This document shows, one piece after another, positions 26,565-34,153 of a stretch of DNA of 64,000 bases (the stretch's first letter is position 1; each line of letters starts with the position of its first letter). A program made the translations under genes and the position numbers. The stretch is taken from NCBI RefSeq assembly GCF_000253255.1, contig NC_015580.1, forward strand, positions 2,617,001 to 2,681,000, written 5' to 3'. This stretch comes from Novosphingobium sp. PP1Y (GTDB lineage Bacteria > Pseudomonadota > Alphaproteobacteria > Sphingomonadales > Sphingomonadaceae). The notes beneath the pieces were generated by a model. That model did no database searches. It was given only the letters and a program-made list of their open reading frames with translations, and had not been told where the DNA came from.

Positions 26565-27665
26565 TCAGACGTTGAACTTGAAGTGCATTACGTCGCCGTC
26601 ATGCACGACGTATTCCTTGCCTTCCTGGCGCAGTTTGCCGGATTCCTTGGCGCCGCTTTCACCATTGCATGCGACGTAGTCGTCATAGGCGATGGTTTCG
26701 GCGCGGATGAAGCCGCGCTGCATGTCGGAGTGGATCTCGCCCGCGGCCTCGGGAGCCTTGGCGCCCTTGTGCACGGTCCATGCGCGTGCTTCCTTGGGGC
26801 CGACGGTGAAGAAGGTGAGCAGGTCGAGCAGTTCGTAGCCGGCGCGAATGATGCGCGCGAGGCCGGTTTCGTGCAGGCCCATTTCCTCGAGGAAGACCAT
26901 GCGCTCGTCCACTTCCATGCCCACGAGTTCGGCCTCGATGGCGGCAGAGACGATGACCGCGGTGGCATTCTCGGCGGCGGCTTTCTCGAAGACGCGCTGC
27001 GAGAACGCGTTGCCTTCGGCTGCCGATTCCTCTTCGACGTTGCAGACGTAAAGGACGGGCTTTGCGGTCAGCAACTGGGCCTGCCGGAAGACGCGGGCTT
27101 CCTCGTCGTCCTTGGGCTGGGTGAGGCGCGCAGGCTTGCCTTCGCGCAGCAGTTCGAGCGCCTGGCCGAGAACCGAAGCGGCAATCTTCGATTCCTTGTC
27201 GCCGCCGGTGGCGCGCTTTTGTGCGGCAGGAACGCGCTTCTCGAGGCTCTCGAGATCCGAAAGCAGGAGTTCGGTTTCGACAGTTTCGGCATCGGCCAGC
27301 GGATCGACCTTGTTGTCGACGTGCTGGATGTCGTCGTTCTCGAAGCAGCGCAGGACATGGATGATCGCGTCGACTTCGCGGATGTTGCCGAGGAACTGGT
27401 TGCCCAGGCCTTCACCCTTGGATGCGCCGCGCACAAGCCCGGCAATGTCGACGAAGGAAAGCTGGGTCGGGATGATCTTGGCCGAACCGGCAATCGCGGC
27501 CAGCTTGTCGAGGCGCGGGTCGGGCACGCCGACCTGGCCGACATTGGGCTCGATGGTGCAGAAGGGATAATTGGCTGCCTGAGCGGCCTGCGTCTCTGTG
27601 AGCGCATTGAACAAGGTCGACTTGCCGACATTGGGCAGGCCCACGATCCCGCAACGGAAACCCAT
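26565..27665 (-). CDS. ychF: YchF, OBG-family ATPase
   Basis: 366 residues. G1/Walker A GLPNVGKSTLFNAL, switch region NYPFCTIEPNVG, G3 VDIAGLVRGASKGEGLGNQFL, and an NxxE-type G4 replacing the GTP-specific NKxD (VCNVEEES), which is why YchF prefers ATP. The C-terminal TGS domain ends in DGDVMHFKFNV. YchF associates with the ribosome and its level affects oxidative-stress resistance in other bacteria. Stand-alone; a short GCCCC-TTTGC-GGGGC hairpin at 26541-26555 lies beyond its stop. Confidence 0.97.
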   Translation of the reverse strand: MGFRCGIVGLPNVGKSTLFNALTETQAAQAANYPFCTIEPNVGQVGVPDPRLDKLAAIAGSAKIIPTQLSFVDIAGLVRGASKGEGLGNQFLGNIREVDAIIHVLRCFENDDIQHVDNKVDPLADAETVETELLLSDLESLEKRVPAAQKRATGGDKESKIAASVLGQALELLREGKPARLTQPKDDEEARVFRQAQLLTAKPVLYVCNVEEESAAEGNAFSQRVFEKAAAENATAVIVSAAIEAELVGMEVDERMVFLEEMGLHETGLARIIRAGYELLDLLTFFTVGPKEARAWTVHKGAKAPEAAGEIHSDMQRGFIRAETIAYDDYVACNGESGAKESGKLRQEGKEYVVHDGDVMHFKFNV

Positions 27666-27763
27666 GTGTTACTCCGAATGAAAATTTCGCCGCCCATAGC
27701 GGTCAGGATCGGTCTTGACCAGTTTCACCTAATCTTCACCCCCCGCGACTATCGCTGCCGGGC

Positions 27764-28903
27764 ATGAAACATGCGATCCGTCTGACCCTGCCGCTGGCCG
27801 CCGCCCTCCTCCTCGCCGGTTGCGGTGCAAGCCCGGAAGAGCGCCTGACCCGGGCCGAGCAGGCTTATGCCGCACACAACTATTCGGCTGCGCGCGTCGA
27901 TCTCGCCAGTGTCATCCAGGAAGCGCCGGAAAACGCCAGGGCGCTGGAATTGCTGGCACGTACCTACATTGACCTGGCGGACCCGGTGTCTGCCGGCAGC
28001 ATGCTCGAACGTCTGGGCAGGCTGGGCAAGCTGCCCGCCGATGCAGGGGTATTGCAGGGCAATGTCGACCTGATGCTGGGCCATTACGACCAGGCACTTG
28101 CCGCGGTCGACGGCGATGGTTCGGCGCAGGCCTACAGGGTGAGGGCGCTTGCGCATATCGGGGCCGGCGATACCGCCAAGGCTGCCCAGGCTTTCGCGGC
28201 CGGAGAGAAGGCACCGGGAAGCAAGGGGCGCCTGCTGGCCGACTACGCCAGCTTCCAGCTCGACAGCGGCAACGAGGCGGAGGCGCGGCGGCTTGCCGCT
28301 CTCGCTGCGCTGGAGAAGCCGCGCCCGCTCAATTCCTACCTTACCAGCGCCGACCTGCTGGCGACCGACAACAACCTCGACAAGGCACTCACCGTCTTCG
28401 AAGCCGGGCTCAAGGCCTATCCCGAAAGCCGCGCGGCCCTGCTCGGCAAGATCAGGGTGCTCGATGCGCTGGGCAAGAACGAGGCGGTCAGGCCGCTTGT
28501 CGCCAAGGCGCTGGCCGACAACCCTGGCGATCTCGACCTTGCCTACTTCGATGCCCGGCTCGATGCGCTCGCCGGCAAGTGGCGTTCGGTTCGGGACAAG
28601 CTGCAGCCGCGCGAAAGCGTGCTTGAGCAGCAACCGCAGGCCAATGCGCTCTACGCCAAGGCGCTGCTCGAACTGGGGCAGGGCGAGCAGGCGAGGGCGC
28701 GGCTGACGTCGCAGTTGCTGCGCGAGCCGGACAACCGGCAGGTCCGCCTGCTGCTCGGCCAGGCGGAGCTTGCGCTGGGCGATGCATCCGATGCGGTGGA
28801 GACGCTCGAGCCTTTCGCCGGCCTGACGGATGCGACGAACGAGGAACTCGCATCGCTTGCCAAGGCCTACAAGGCGGCCGGTCGGTCCGATGCGGCTGTG
28901 TAG
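27764..28903 (+). CDS. TPR-repeat lipoprotein
   Basis: 379 residues. MKHAIRLTLPLAAALLLAGC is a lipoprotein signal (lipobox LLAGC). The mature protein is a run of tetratricopeptide-like helix pairs (for example LTRAEQAYAAHNYSAARVDL, LLARTYIDLADPVSAGSML, LYAKALLELGQGEQARARL). The repeats resemble the N-terminal part of PEP-CTERM-system TPR proteins (PrsT), which are usually much longer, and a PEP-CTERM protein is encoded 340 bases away on the other strand; this link is tentative. It ends abruptly after KAAGRSDAAV, so C-terminal truncation is possible. Confidence 0.8.
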   Translation: MKHAIRLTLPLAAALLLAGCGASPEERLTRAEQAYAAHNYSAARVDLASVIQEAPENARALELLARTYIDLADPVSAGSMLERLGRLGKLPADAGVLQGNVDLMLGHYDQALAAVDGDGSAQAYRVRALAHIGAGDTAKAAQAFAAGEKAPGSKGRLLADYASFQLDSGNEAEARRLAALAALEKPRPLNSYLTSADLLATDNNLDKALTVFEAGLKAYPESRAALLGKIRVLDALGKNEAVRPLVAKALADNPGDLDLAYFDARLDALAGKWRSVRDKLQPRESVLEQQPQANALYAKALLELGQGEQARARLTSQLLREPDNRQVRLLLGQAELALGDASDAVETLEPFAGLTDATNEELASLAKAYKAAGRSDAAV

Positions 28904-28971
28904 ATGCAAAAGTTCAACCATGCGCCGGTCAAAAGGCAACTCATCCGGGCTGGCAGGAGCTGAATGCAGGT

Positions 28972-29004
28972 AAGGCTCCTCCCGCAGATCGCAGAAGGAG
29001 CCTT
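28972..29004 (+). terminator. 9-bp hairpin after the TPR gene
   Basis: AAGGCTCCT (28972-28980) pairs perfectly with AGGAGCCTT (28996-29004) over a 15-base loop, 69 bases past the TPR stop. No T run. The rest of 28904-29239 shows no gene that I can support. Confidence 0.5.
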
Positions 29005-29239
29005 ATCGGGACACCTCGGGGAGCTAGGCCGAGGTCGGATGGACTGCCGGGCAGGCCATGGCGTGATGGGCTGTGCCATGGTGCGAACGCGTGCGTGAGA
29101 ACGCTGGGCCGGAAAGTCCAAAACCGGGAGTTGCGATCCTGGCGAAAGCCGTGGCCGGTCTTCCGCCTGAGGATCGCTGGCTAAAGGTCAGCGCTTGCCC
29201 GATTCCCCGAATCAGGCGATCTGCGCGGACAGTCTGAGT

Positions 29240-29509
29240 TTAGCGATAGACGCGGCGGCGGCGCGCATAGGCCATGCCGATGAGGCCGAGGCCAAGGATG
29301 CCGACCATGCCGGGTTCCGGCACTTCCGAACCGCCCGACGAGGTGGAACCACCCGAGGTCGAAGTCGAACCGCCAGAGCTGGATTCGCAGGTGGAGTGGC
29401 CGCAGCCGCAGTAGTGACTGTGCCTCCAACCGCCGGCCATTGCCGGGGTGCTGATGGTCAGCAGGGCGCCGGCTGCGATGGTTGCGGCGAGCAGGGTCTT
29501 GCGGATCAT
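29240..29509 (-). CDS. Small PEP-CTERM sorting-domain protein, Ser/Gly/Cys/His rich
   Basis: 89 residues. An N-terminal signal peptide (MIRKTLLAATIAAGALL...PAMA) is followed by only about 37 mature residues. These contain a histidine/cysteine cluster (HSHYCGCGHSTCESS) and Ser/Thr/Gly repeats. The C-terminus is a classic exosortase signal: VPEPGMVGILGLGLIG helix and an Arg-rich tail (ARRRRVYR). The exosortase would cleave after the PEP region and release the protein at the surface. The exosortase itself is not in this window. The mature peptide is unusually short; metal binding by the Cys/His cluster is only a guess. Confidence 0.85.
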   Translation of the reverse strand: MIRKTLLAATIAAGALLTISTPAMAGGWRHSHYCGCGHSTCESSSGGSTSTSGGSTSSGGSEVPEPGMVGILGLGLIGMAYARRRRVYR

Positions 29510-29620
29510 GTCAGGATTTCCCGTATTGCAGTTTGACTTGTTGCCTAACTAAGCAATGGCCGTGCCAAATACGGAAAACAGGGATTTTCGATAGTTAATG
29601 GCCGCAAGGGGCAGTCGTGC

Positions 29621-29774
29621 CTGTAAGCTAACTCGACACTATCAATCGATTTCAGGTGTTTAGTTCGCCGCGTAAGGGACGCGGCTGTTCGGGCAGGTGG
29701 CTGTTCGGGCAGGTGGCTGTTCGGGCAGGCGGCCGGGCAGGTCGTCCGCGCCGGGCATGCCTCTGTAAGCTAAC
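29621..29774. repeat. Tandem 16-bp repeat flanked by a 12-bp direct repeat
   Basis: Three tandem copies of GGCTGTTCGGGCAGGT (29683-29698, 29699-29714, and 29715-29730 with one change). On either side lies an exact 12-base direct repeat CTGTAAGCTAAC (29621-29632 and 29763-29774). No gene overlaps it; the region 29510-29784 is otherwise the intergenic space upstream of the PEP-CTERM gene and downstream of pth. Confidence 0.8.
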
Positions 29775-29784
29775 GGGGGCTCGG

Positions 29785-30354
29785 TCAGTCCTGCAGGCGC
29801 AGCGCGACATCGTTCATGAAGCGCGTGTCGTCGCCCGCGGCAAGCCGGTCGGCTTCTGCGGCAACGGCGCCCAGCATGTCGGAAAGCGGGTCGATCTCGG
29901 CCTTGGCGTAGTTGCCAAGGACATAACCGGTGACGCGGTCCTTGTGGCCGGGGTGGCCGATGCCAAGGCGCACGCGGCGAAAATCGGGGCCGAGGTGCTG
30001 GGCGATGGAGCGCAGGCCGTTGTGCCCGGCATGGCCGCCGCCTTGCTTCACCTTGACCTTGAAGGGTGCGATGTCGAGCTCATCGTGAAAGACGGTCAGG
30101 TCGGACAGGTCGAGCTTGTAGAAGCGCATCGCCTCGCCGACGGAGCGGCCGCTTTCGTTCATGAAGGTGGCGGGCTTGAGCAGGAGGATCTTTTCGCTGC
30201 CGATGCGGCCTTCCTGCAGCCAGCCCTGGAACTTCTTCTGGACCGGGCCGAAGCCGTGGACGTCGGCGATCGTGTCGACGGCCATGAACCCGACGTTGTG
30301 CCGCTGCATGGCATATTGCGGTCCGGGGTTCCCGAGGCCGACCCAAAGCTGCAT
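29785..30354 (-). CDS. pth: Peptidyl-tRNA hydrolase
   Basis: 189 residues, standard. It releases peptides from prematurely dropped peptidyl-tRNAs in the cytoplasm. Conserved features are VGLGNPGPQYAMQRHNVGF with the catalytic His, LLKPATFMNESGRSV, the catalytic Asp in VFHDELDI, and GGGHAGHNGLRSI followed by FRRVRLGIGHPG. It lies about 100 bases downstream of rplY on the same strand but behind a strong terminator. The rplY-pth order is common in bacteria. Confidence 0.97.
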   Translation of the reverse strand: MQLWVGLGNPGPQYAMQRHNVGFMAVDTIADVHGFGPVQKKFQGWLQEGRIGSEKILLLKPATFMNESGRSVGEAMRFYKLDLSDLTVFHDELDIAPFKVKVKQGGGHAGHNGLRSIAQHLGPDFRRVRLGIGHPGHKDRVTGYVLGNYAKAEIDPLSDMLGAVAAEADRLAAGDDTRFMNDVALRLQD

Positions 30355-30394
30355 CGTCTAACTCCCGACAGCGGAAATGCACACGGCGGAAACG

Positions 30395-30441
30395 AAAAAG
30401 GCCTCTCCCGCGCATCGCGAATTCGCGGCGCGGGAGAGGCC
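30395..30441 (-). terminator. Strong rho-independent terminator of rplY
   Basis: On the minus strand a perfect 14-bp GC-rich stem (arms 30400-30413 and 30428-30441) is followed by five T residues (complement of 30395-30399). The loop contains CGCGAATTCGCG, itself self-complementary, so the stem can extend to nearly the apex. It separates rplY from pth. Confidence 0.85.
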
Positions 30442-30455
30442 CGGTAATCCGTGGA

Positions 30456-31085
30456 TTACTCGGCTTCGGCTTCCGCCTCGCCTTCGGTCTTGGTCGTGTC
30501 GCCTTCTTCGCTCTTCAGAGCCGAGGGCGCAACGATCGTCGCGATGGTGAAGTCGCGGTCGGTGATCGCGCTTTCCGAACCGGCCGGGAGCTTCACGTGG
30601 CTGATGTGGATCGATTCGCCCACGTCGAAGCCGGTGACGTCGATCGCGATCTCTTCCGGGATCTTGTCGGCGGCGCAGACCAGCTCGAGCTCGTGACGAA
30701 CGACGTTGAGAACGCCGCCACGCTTGAGGCCTGGGGCCTTTTCTTCGTTGACGAACGAAACTGGCACGTTGACGTGGACGCTCGCGCCCTTGGCAAGGCG
30801 CAGGAAGTCAACGTGAAGCGGACGGTCGGAGACCGGGTGGAAGGCAACGTCCTTGGGCAGGGTGCGCAGCTTCTTGCCGCCGACTTCAACTTCGACGATC
30901 GAGTTGAAGAAGTGACCGGTGCCGAGCTGGCGAACCAGCTCCTTAGCCTCGACGTGGATGGCCAGAGGTTCTTCATTGCCACCATAGACAACGGCAGGGA
31001 CACGGCCATCGCGACGCAGGGCACGGGAGGCTCCCTTGCCAGCCCGTTCACGCGTCTCGGCCGGCAGGTTAAGCGTATCGCTCAT
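30456..31085 (-). CDS. rplY: Ribosomal protein L25/CTC (5S rRNA binding)
   Basis: 209 residues, the long CTC form. The N-terminal L25 domain (about 1-95: LPAETRERAGKGASRALRRDGRVPAVVYGG) binds 5S rRNA. The C-terminal TL5-type beta domain follows, then an acidic tail of Glu/Ala. The ATG at 31083-31085 (MSDTLNLPAE) was chosen because the upstream extension is non-conserved. It sits in the pth-proximal position usual for the gene. Confidence 0.96.
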   Translation of the reverse strand: MSDTLNLPAETRERAGKGASRALRRDGRVPAVVYGGNEEPLAIHVEAKELVRQLGTGHFFNSIVEVEVGGKKLRTLPKDVAFHPVSDRPLHVDFLRLAKGASVHVNVPVSFVNEEKAPGLKRGGVLNVVRHELELVCAADKIPEEIAIDVTGFDVGESIHISHVKLPAGSESAITDRDFTIATIVAPSALKSEEGDTTKTEGEAEAEAE

Positions 31086-31187
31086 AAGGACTTGCCTTTC
31101 GAAAACTGGATAGATCGCGGCAATCGGATCGACCATCGACCCGCGCCGTCCCGTCACGCCTCCAGGGATGACCATGACAGGAGGGCG

Positions 31188-31208
31188 GCCCCTTATCCGT
31201 AAAGGGGC
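31188..31208 (-). terminator. Short hairpin between the TraB-family pair and rplY
   Basis: GCCCCTT (31188-31194) pairs with AAGGGGC (31202-31208) around a 7-base loop, just past the stop of the downstream TraB/GumN gene. Probably the end of that two-gene transcript; no T run. Confidence 0.4.
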
Positions 31209-31240
31209 GCATTTGCAAGCCGTATCGCGGTTTGCGGCGG

Positions 31241-32092
31241 CTATTCGACCCGGGTTACGGTATAGCCGCGCGCGGCCAGCATCGCGGGCAGTCCCTGCGG
31301 TCCGGCCATATGGGCCGCGCCTACCGCTACGAAAGGCATGTTCCCGGCCTTCATGGCCTCGACGATCCGGTCGGTCCAGCGCCGGTTGCGTCCGGTGAAC
31401 AGCACTTCGCGCAGCTCCGGGTCCGCAAGAAGGCCCTTTCGCGTTTCCTTCTCGATTGCGGCCATGTCGCCCTTGCGCCAGCTATCGGCAAGGTCGGTGT
31501 CCGAACTTGCGGCTTCCTTTATCACGGCGGCGAGCAGGTCGCGCTGTTCGCTCTCCGGCAAGGTGTCGAAAAGGCCGAGCTGTTCTTTCGCGCCTTCCAG
31601 CTCCACCACCGGTCGTTCCCCGGCCGCGGCGATCACCGCGCGATCCACCCCGTTGCGCGCCGCATCGTCGTCCGCGCCGCTGCGCGCCAGGGTAAGGGCA
31701 GCCGCCCAGGTGTCCATCGCCGCGAAATCGCCGTCGCCGTAGCCGGAGGACTTGAGCAGGGCGGCAAGGGCAGGGCGCTGGGGGGGCGCAATCCTGCTGG
31801 AGAGCGGAGGCTGACCTTCGCTTCTGGCAAGGCGGGCGAAAGTGGCGGCAACGTCGGCTTCGTCGGCAAGGTTGGCAACTTCGACCATGACCGTGTCGGC
31901 GGTATCGAGCGCGCGGCCCACGGCAGGCGTGCGCCACGCCAGCGGCCTCTCGGCGCTATGGATCGTCCCGAAGAGCCACGCCGTCTCGCCCGAGGAGCCT
32001 TCGACCTTCCACAGGGCAGGATCGGCCTTCTGTGGCTGGGGCGAACAGGCCAGCAGCGCCAGCGTCGCAAGCAGGGCAAGCAGCGGGCGCAA
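31241..32092 (-). CDS. TraB/GumN-family lipoprotein, downstream paralogue
   Basis: 283 residues. The N-terminus is a lipoprotein signal with lipobox LLAC at about residues 13-16. The TraB/GumN (PF01963) fold is marked by FGTIHSAERPLAW near the start, a middle helical region, and VGAAHMAGPQGLPAMLAARGY near the end. The two His in the GTIH and GAAH motifs are the likely metal/active-site residues; related Tiki proteins are metalloproteases. Starts 6 bases after its larger paralogue ends. Substrate unknown. Confidence 0.85.
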   Translation of the reverse strand: MRPLLALLATLALLACSPQPQKADPALWKVEGSSGETAWLFGTIHSAERPLAWRTPAVGRALDTADTVMVEVANLADEADVAATFARLARSEGQPPLSSRIAPPQRPALAALLKSSGYGDGDFAAMDTWAAALTLARSGADDDAARNGVDRAVIAAAGERPVVELEGAKEQLGLFDTLPESEQRDLLAAVIKEAASSDTDLADSWRKGDMAAIEKETRKGLLADPELREVLFTGRNRRWTDRIVEAMKAGNMPFVAVGAAHMAGPQGLPAMLAARGYTVTRVE

Positions 32093-32098
32093 GGCGGT

Positions 32099-33082
32099 TT
32101 ACTGCAGCCGGGTCGAAGGGACGCCCTGGGCGGCGAGCTGTTCCTGTACGCTGTCCTCGCCGGCAAGGTGACCCGCGCCGACCGCCACGAAGACGGTGCC
32201 CGGCTCATCGAGGCGGGCCTTGAGCCACTTGGCCCAGGCCGCATTGCGGTTGGTCAGCAGGACCTGCCGCACGCGCTTGTCGGTTTCGCCCGCATTTAGG
32301 ATTTCGGCCAGTTCCTCGGCGCGGCCCGCCTTCCATGCCGCGATCAGCTTGGCCAAATCGTCGCGCATGGTCGGCAACTGGTCGAGCACTTCGCCGAGAT
32401 AGTTCTCCTGCGCGTCGGCGGGCAGGCTGTCGAACAGGTCGATCTGATACGCGGCCGTCTCAAGCGCCTCGCGGGCAAGGCCGTGCTCTTTCGCCAGCGC
32501 CTCGATCTGGGATTCGACGCCGTTTTCGGACTTGTATCCCGCCTTCTGCATGGGCAGCGACGAGAGCAGCAGGGCGGCGTACCAGGGTTCGAAGCGGTCG
32601 AAGGCATTCACCGGTACGCCAAGATCGGTCATCGCCTTCTCATAGGCGCTGCGCTCTTTCTCCGGCAGGGCTTCGCGCAGCGTCTTGCCGTCGGTGCGCA
32701 CGGCCTTGGTGAGAAATTCCTTCTGCAGGTCGGCGGGCGAATCGATGATCGCCTCGGTCACCAGCAGCTTGGACGAATTGAACGCCTTGGCGACCGGGCC
32801 GCTGTACCAGTCGGTTGCCTCGGGCAGAATGTGGATCGTCCCGAAGAGGTAGATCGTCGTGTCATCGTCCGCGATCTTCCACAGGCCCGGCGTCGCGGGT
32901 ACCGGCTTCACCGCGACCGGGGCCTGCGGGCTCGTCGCAGCGGCGGCGACCGGGGCATTCGCAGAACCTTCGCCAGGCGTTGCCGGCGCTTCGCGCGCGA
33001 GTAGCGAAGTCGCGCCGAACAGTGTGAAAATGCAGGCGGAAATGCCCAGCCGGGCTTTGGTTCTGCTGATGATCATGGGCAT
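32099..33082 (-). CDS. TraB/GumN-family secreted protein, upstream paralogue
   Basis: About 327 residues from the ATG at 33082 (33076 also possible). A signal peptide (LGISACIFTLFGATSLLA) precedes an Ala/Pro-rich linker of about 45 residues. The same domain follows as in the next gene: FGTIHILPEATDWY, a helical middle, then VGAGHLAGEDSVQEQLAAQG at the end. Both conserved His are present. The pair are diverged tandem duplicates in one operon, one lipid-anchored and one apparently periplasmic. Confidence 0.85.
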   Translation of the reverse strand: MPMIISRTKARLGISACIFTLFGATSLLAREAPATPGEGSANAPVAAAATSPQAPVAVKPVPATPGLWKIADDDTTIYLFGTIHILPEATDWYSGPVAKAFNSSKLLVTEAIIDSPADLQKEFLTKAVRTDGKTLREALPEKERSAYEKAMTDLGVPVNAFDRFEPWYAALLLSSLPMQKAGYKSENGVESQIEALAKEHGLAREALETAAYQIDLFDSLPADAQENYLGEVLDQLPTMRDDLAKLIAAWKAGRAEELAEILNAGETDKRVRQVLLTNRNAAWAKWLKARLDEPGTVFVAVGAGHLAGEDSVQEQLAAQGVPSTRLQ

Positions 33083-33247
33083 GACAGTGGCCGACAATGG
33101 ACAAACGTGCGATTAACGCAAGCCGCCTTGCCAGTTCCTTCAACAGTGTTTCAATGCACATGGTCGGCATTTCGCATGTCATGGCCTGTTGATTTGGCAT
33201 CCCCGATCCGCCAAAGGCCGCGCAGCCAAGAAATTGACGGAATCTGC

Positions 33248-34153
33248 ATGCCAACCGCCGCCGAACAGCCGCTCAGCTTCCAGGACATGATCCTGACGCT
33301 TCATAATTTCTGGAGCGCGCAGGGCTGCCTGATCCTCCAGCCCTACGACATGCGCATGGGCGCGGGCACCTTTCACCCTGCCACGACGCTGCGCGCACTC
33401 GGGCCGGAGCCGTGGAAGGCCGCCTACGTGCAGCCCTCGCGCCGCCCGACCGACGGTCGCTATGGCGAGAACCCGAACCGGCTGCAGCACTACTATCAGT
33501 ATCAGGTCATCCTGAAGCCGAACCCCGAGAACCTGCAGGAACTCTATCTTGCCAGCCTCGCGGCAATCGGCGTCGATCCGCTCGCGCACGACATCCGTTT
33601 CGTCGAGGACGACTGGGAAAGCCCGACGCTGGGCGCCTGGGGCCTGGGCTGGGAAGTCTGGTGCGACGGCATGGAAGTGACGCAGTTCACGTATTTCCAG
33701 CAGGTCGGCGGGTTCGACTGCAAGCCGGTCGCCGGTGAGCTGACTTATGGCCTCGAGCGCCTTGCGATGTACATCCAGGGCGTCGACCGCGTCTATGATC
33801 TGCGCTTCAACAGCGAGGGCGTAAGCTACGGCGACGTCTTCCTTGCCAATGAGCAGCAGCTGTCGAAGTACAACTTCGAGATCGCCGATACCGATGCGCT
33901 GTTCGCAGGTTTCAAGGCGGCCGAGGCGGAATGCATGCGCTGCATCGACGCGCAGATCCCGCTCGCGGCCTACGACCAGGCGATCGAGGCTTCGCACCTG
34001 TTCAACCTGTTGCAGGCGCGCGGCGTCATCTCGGTGCAGGAACGCGCCAGCTATATCGGCCGCGTGCGCGATCTCGCCAAGGGCTCGTGCCAGGCCTGGA
34101 TCGAAAAGAACAAGGACGAGTGGGAAGCCAAGTTCCCCGGGTGGACCGTATGA
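33248..34153 (+). CDS. glyQ: Glycyl-tRNA synthetase alpha subunit
   Basis: 301 residues, typical of the alpha chain of the bacterial alpha2beta2 enzyme, which holds the class II catalytic core. Signatures: the N-terminal FQDMILTLHNFWSAQGC, motif 2-like PSRRPTDGRYGENPNRLQHYYQYQVI, FVEDDWESPTLGAWGLGWEVW, and GLERLAMYIQGVDRVYDL. The ATG at 33248 was preferred to the longer frame because it begins at the conserved part. Overlaps glyS by 4 bases. Confidence 0.97.
   Translation: MPTAAEQPLSFQDMILTLHNFWSAQGCLILQPYDMRMGAGTFHPATTLRALGPEPWKAAYVQPSRRPTDGRYGENPNRLQHYYQYQVILKPNPENLQELYLASLAAIGVDPLAHDIRFVEDDWESPTLGAWGLGWEVWCDGMEVTQFTYFQQVGGFDCKPVAGELTYGLERLAMYIQGVDRVYDLRFNSEGVSYGDVFLANEQQLSKYNFEIADTDALFAGFKAAEAECMRCIDAQIPLAAYDQAIEASHLFNLLQARGVISVQERASYIGRVRDLAKGSCQAWIEKNKDEWEAKFPGWTV

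Noticed and set aside
27764..28903. TPR lipoprotein as a definite pseudogene of a longer PrsT
   Set aside because: No recognisable TPR coding continues after the stop in any frame, so truncation cannot be shown.
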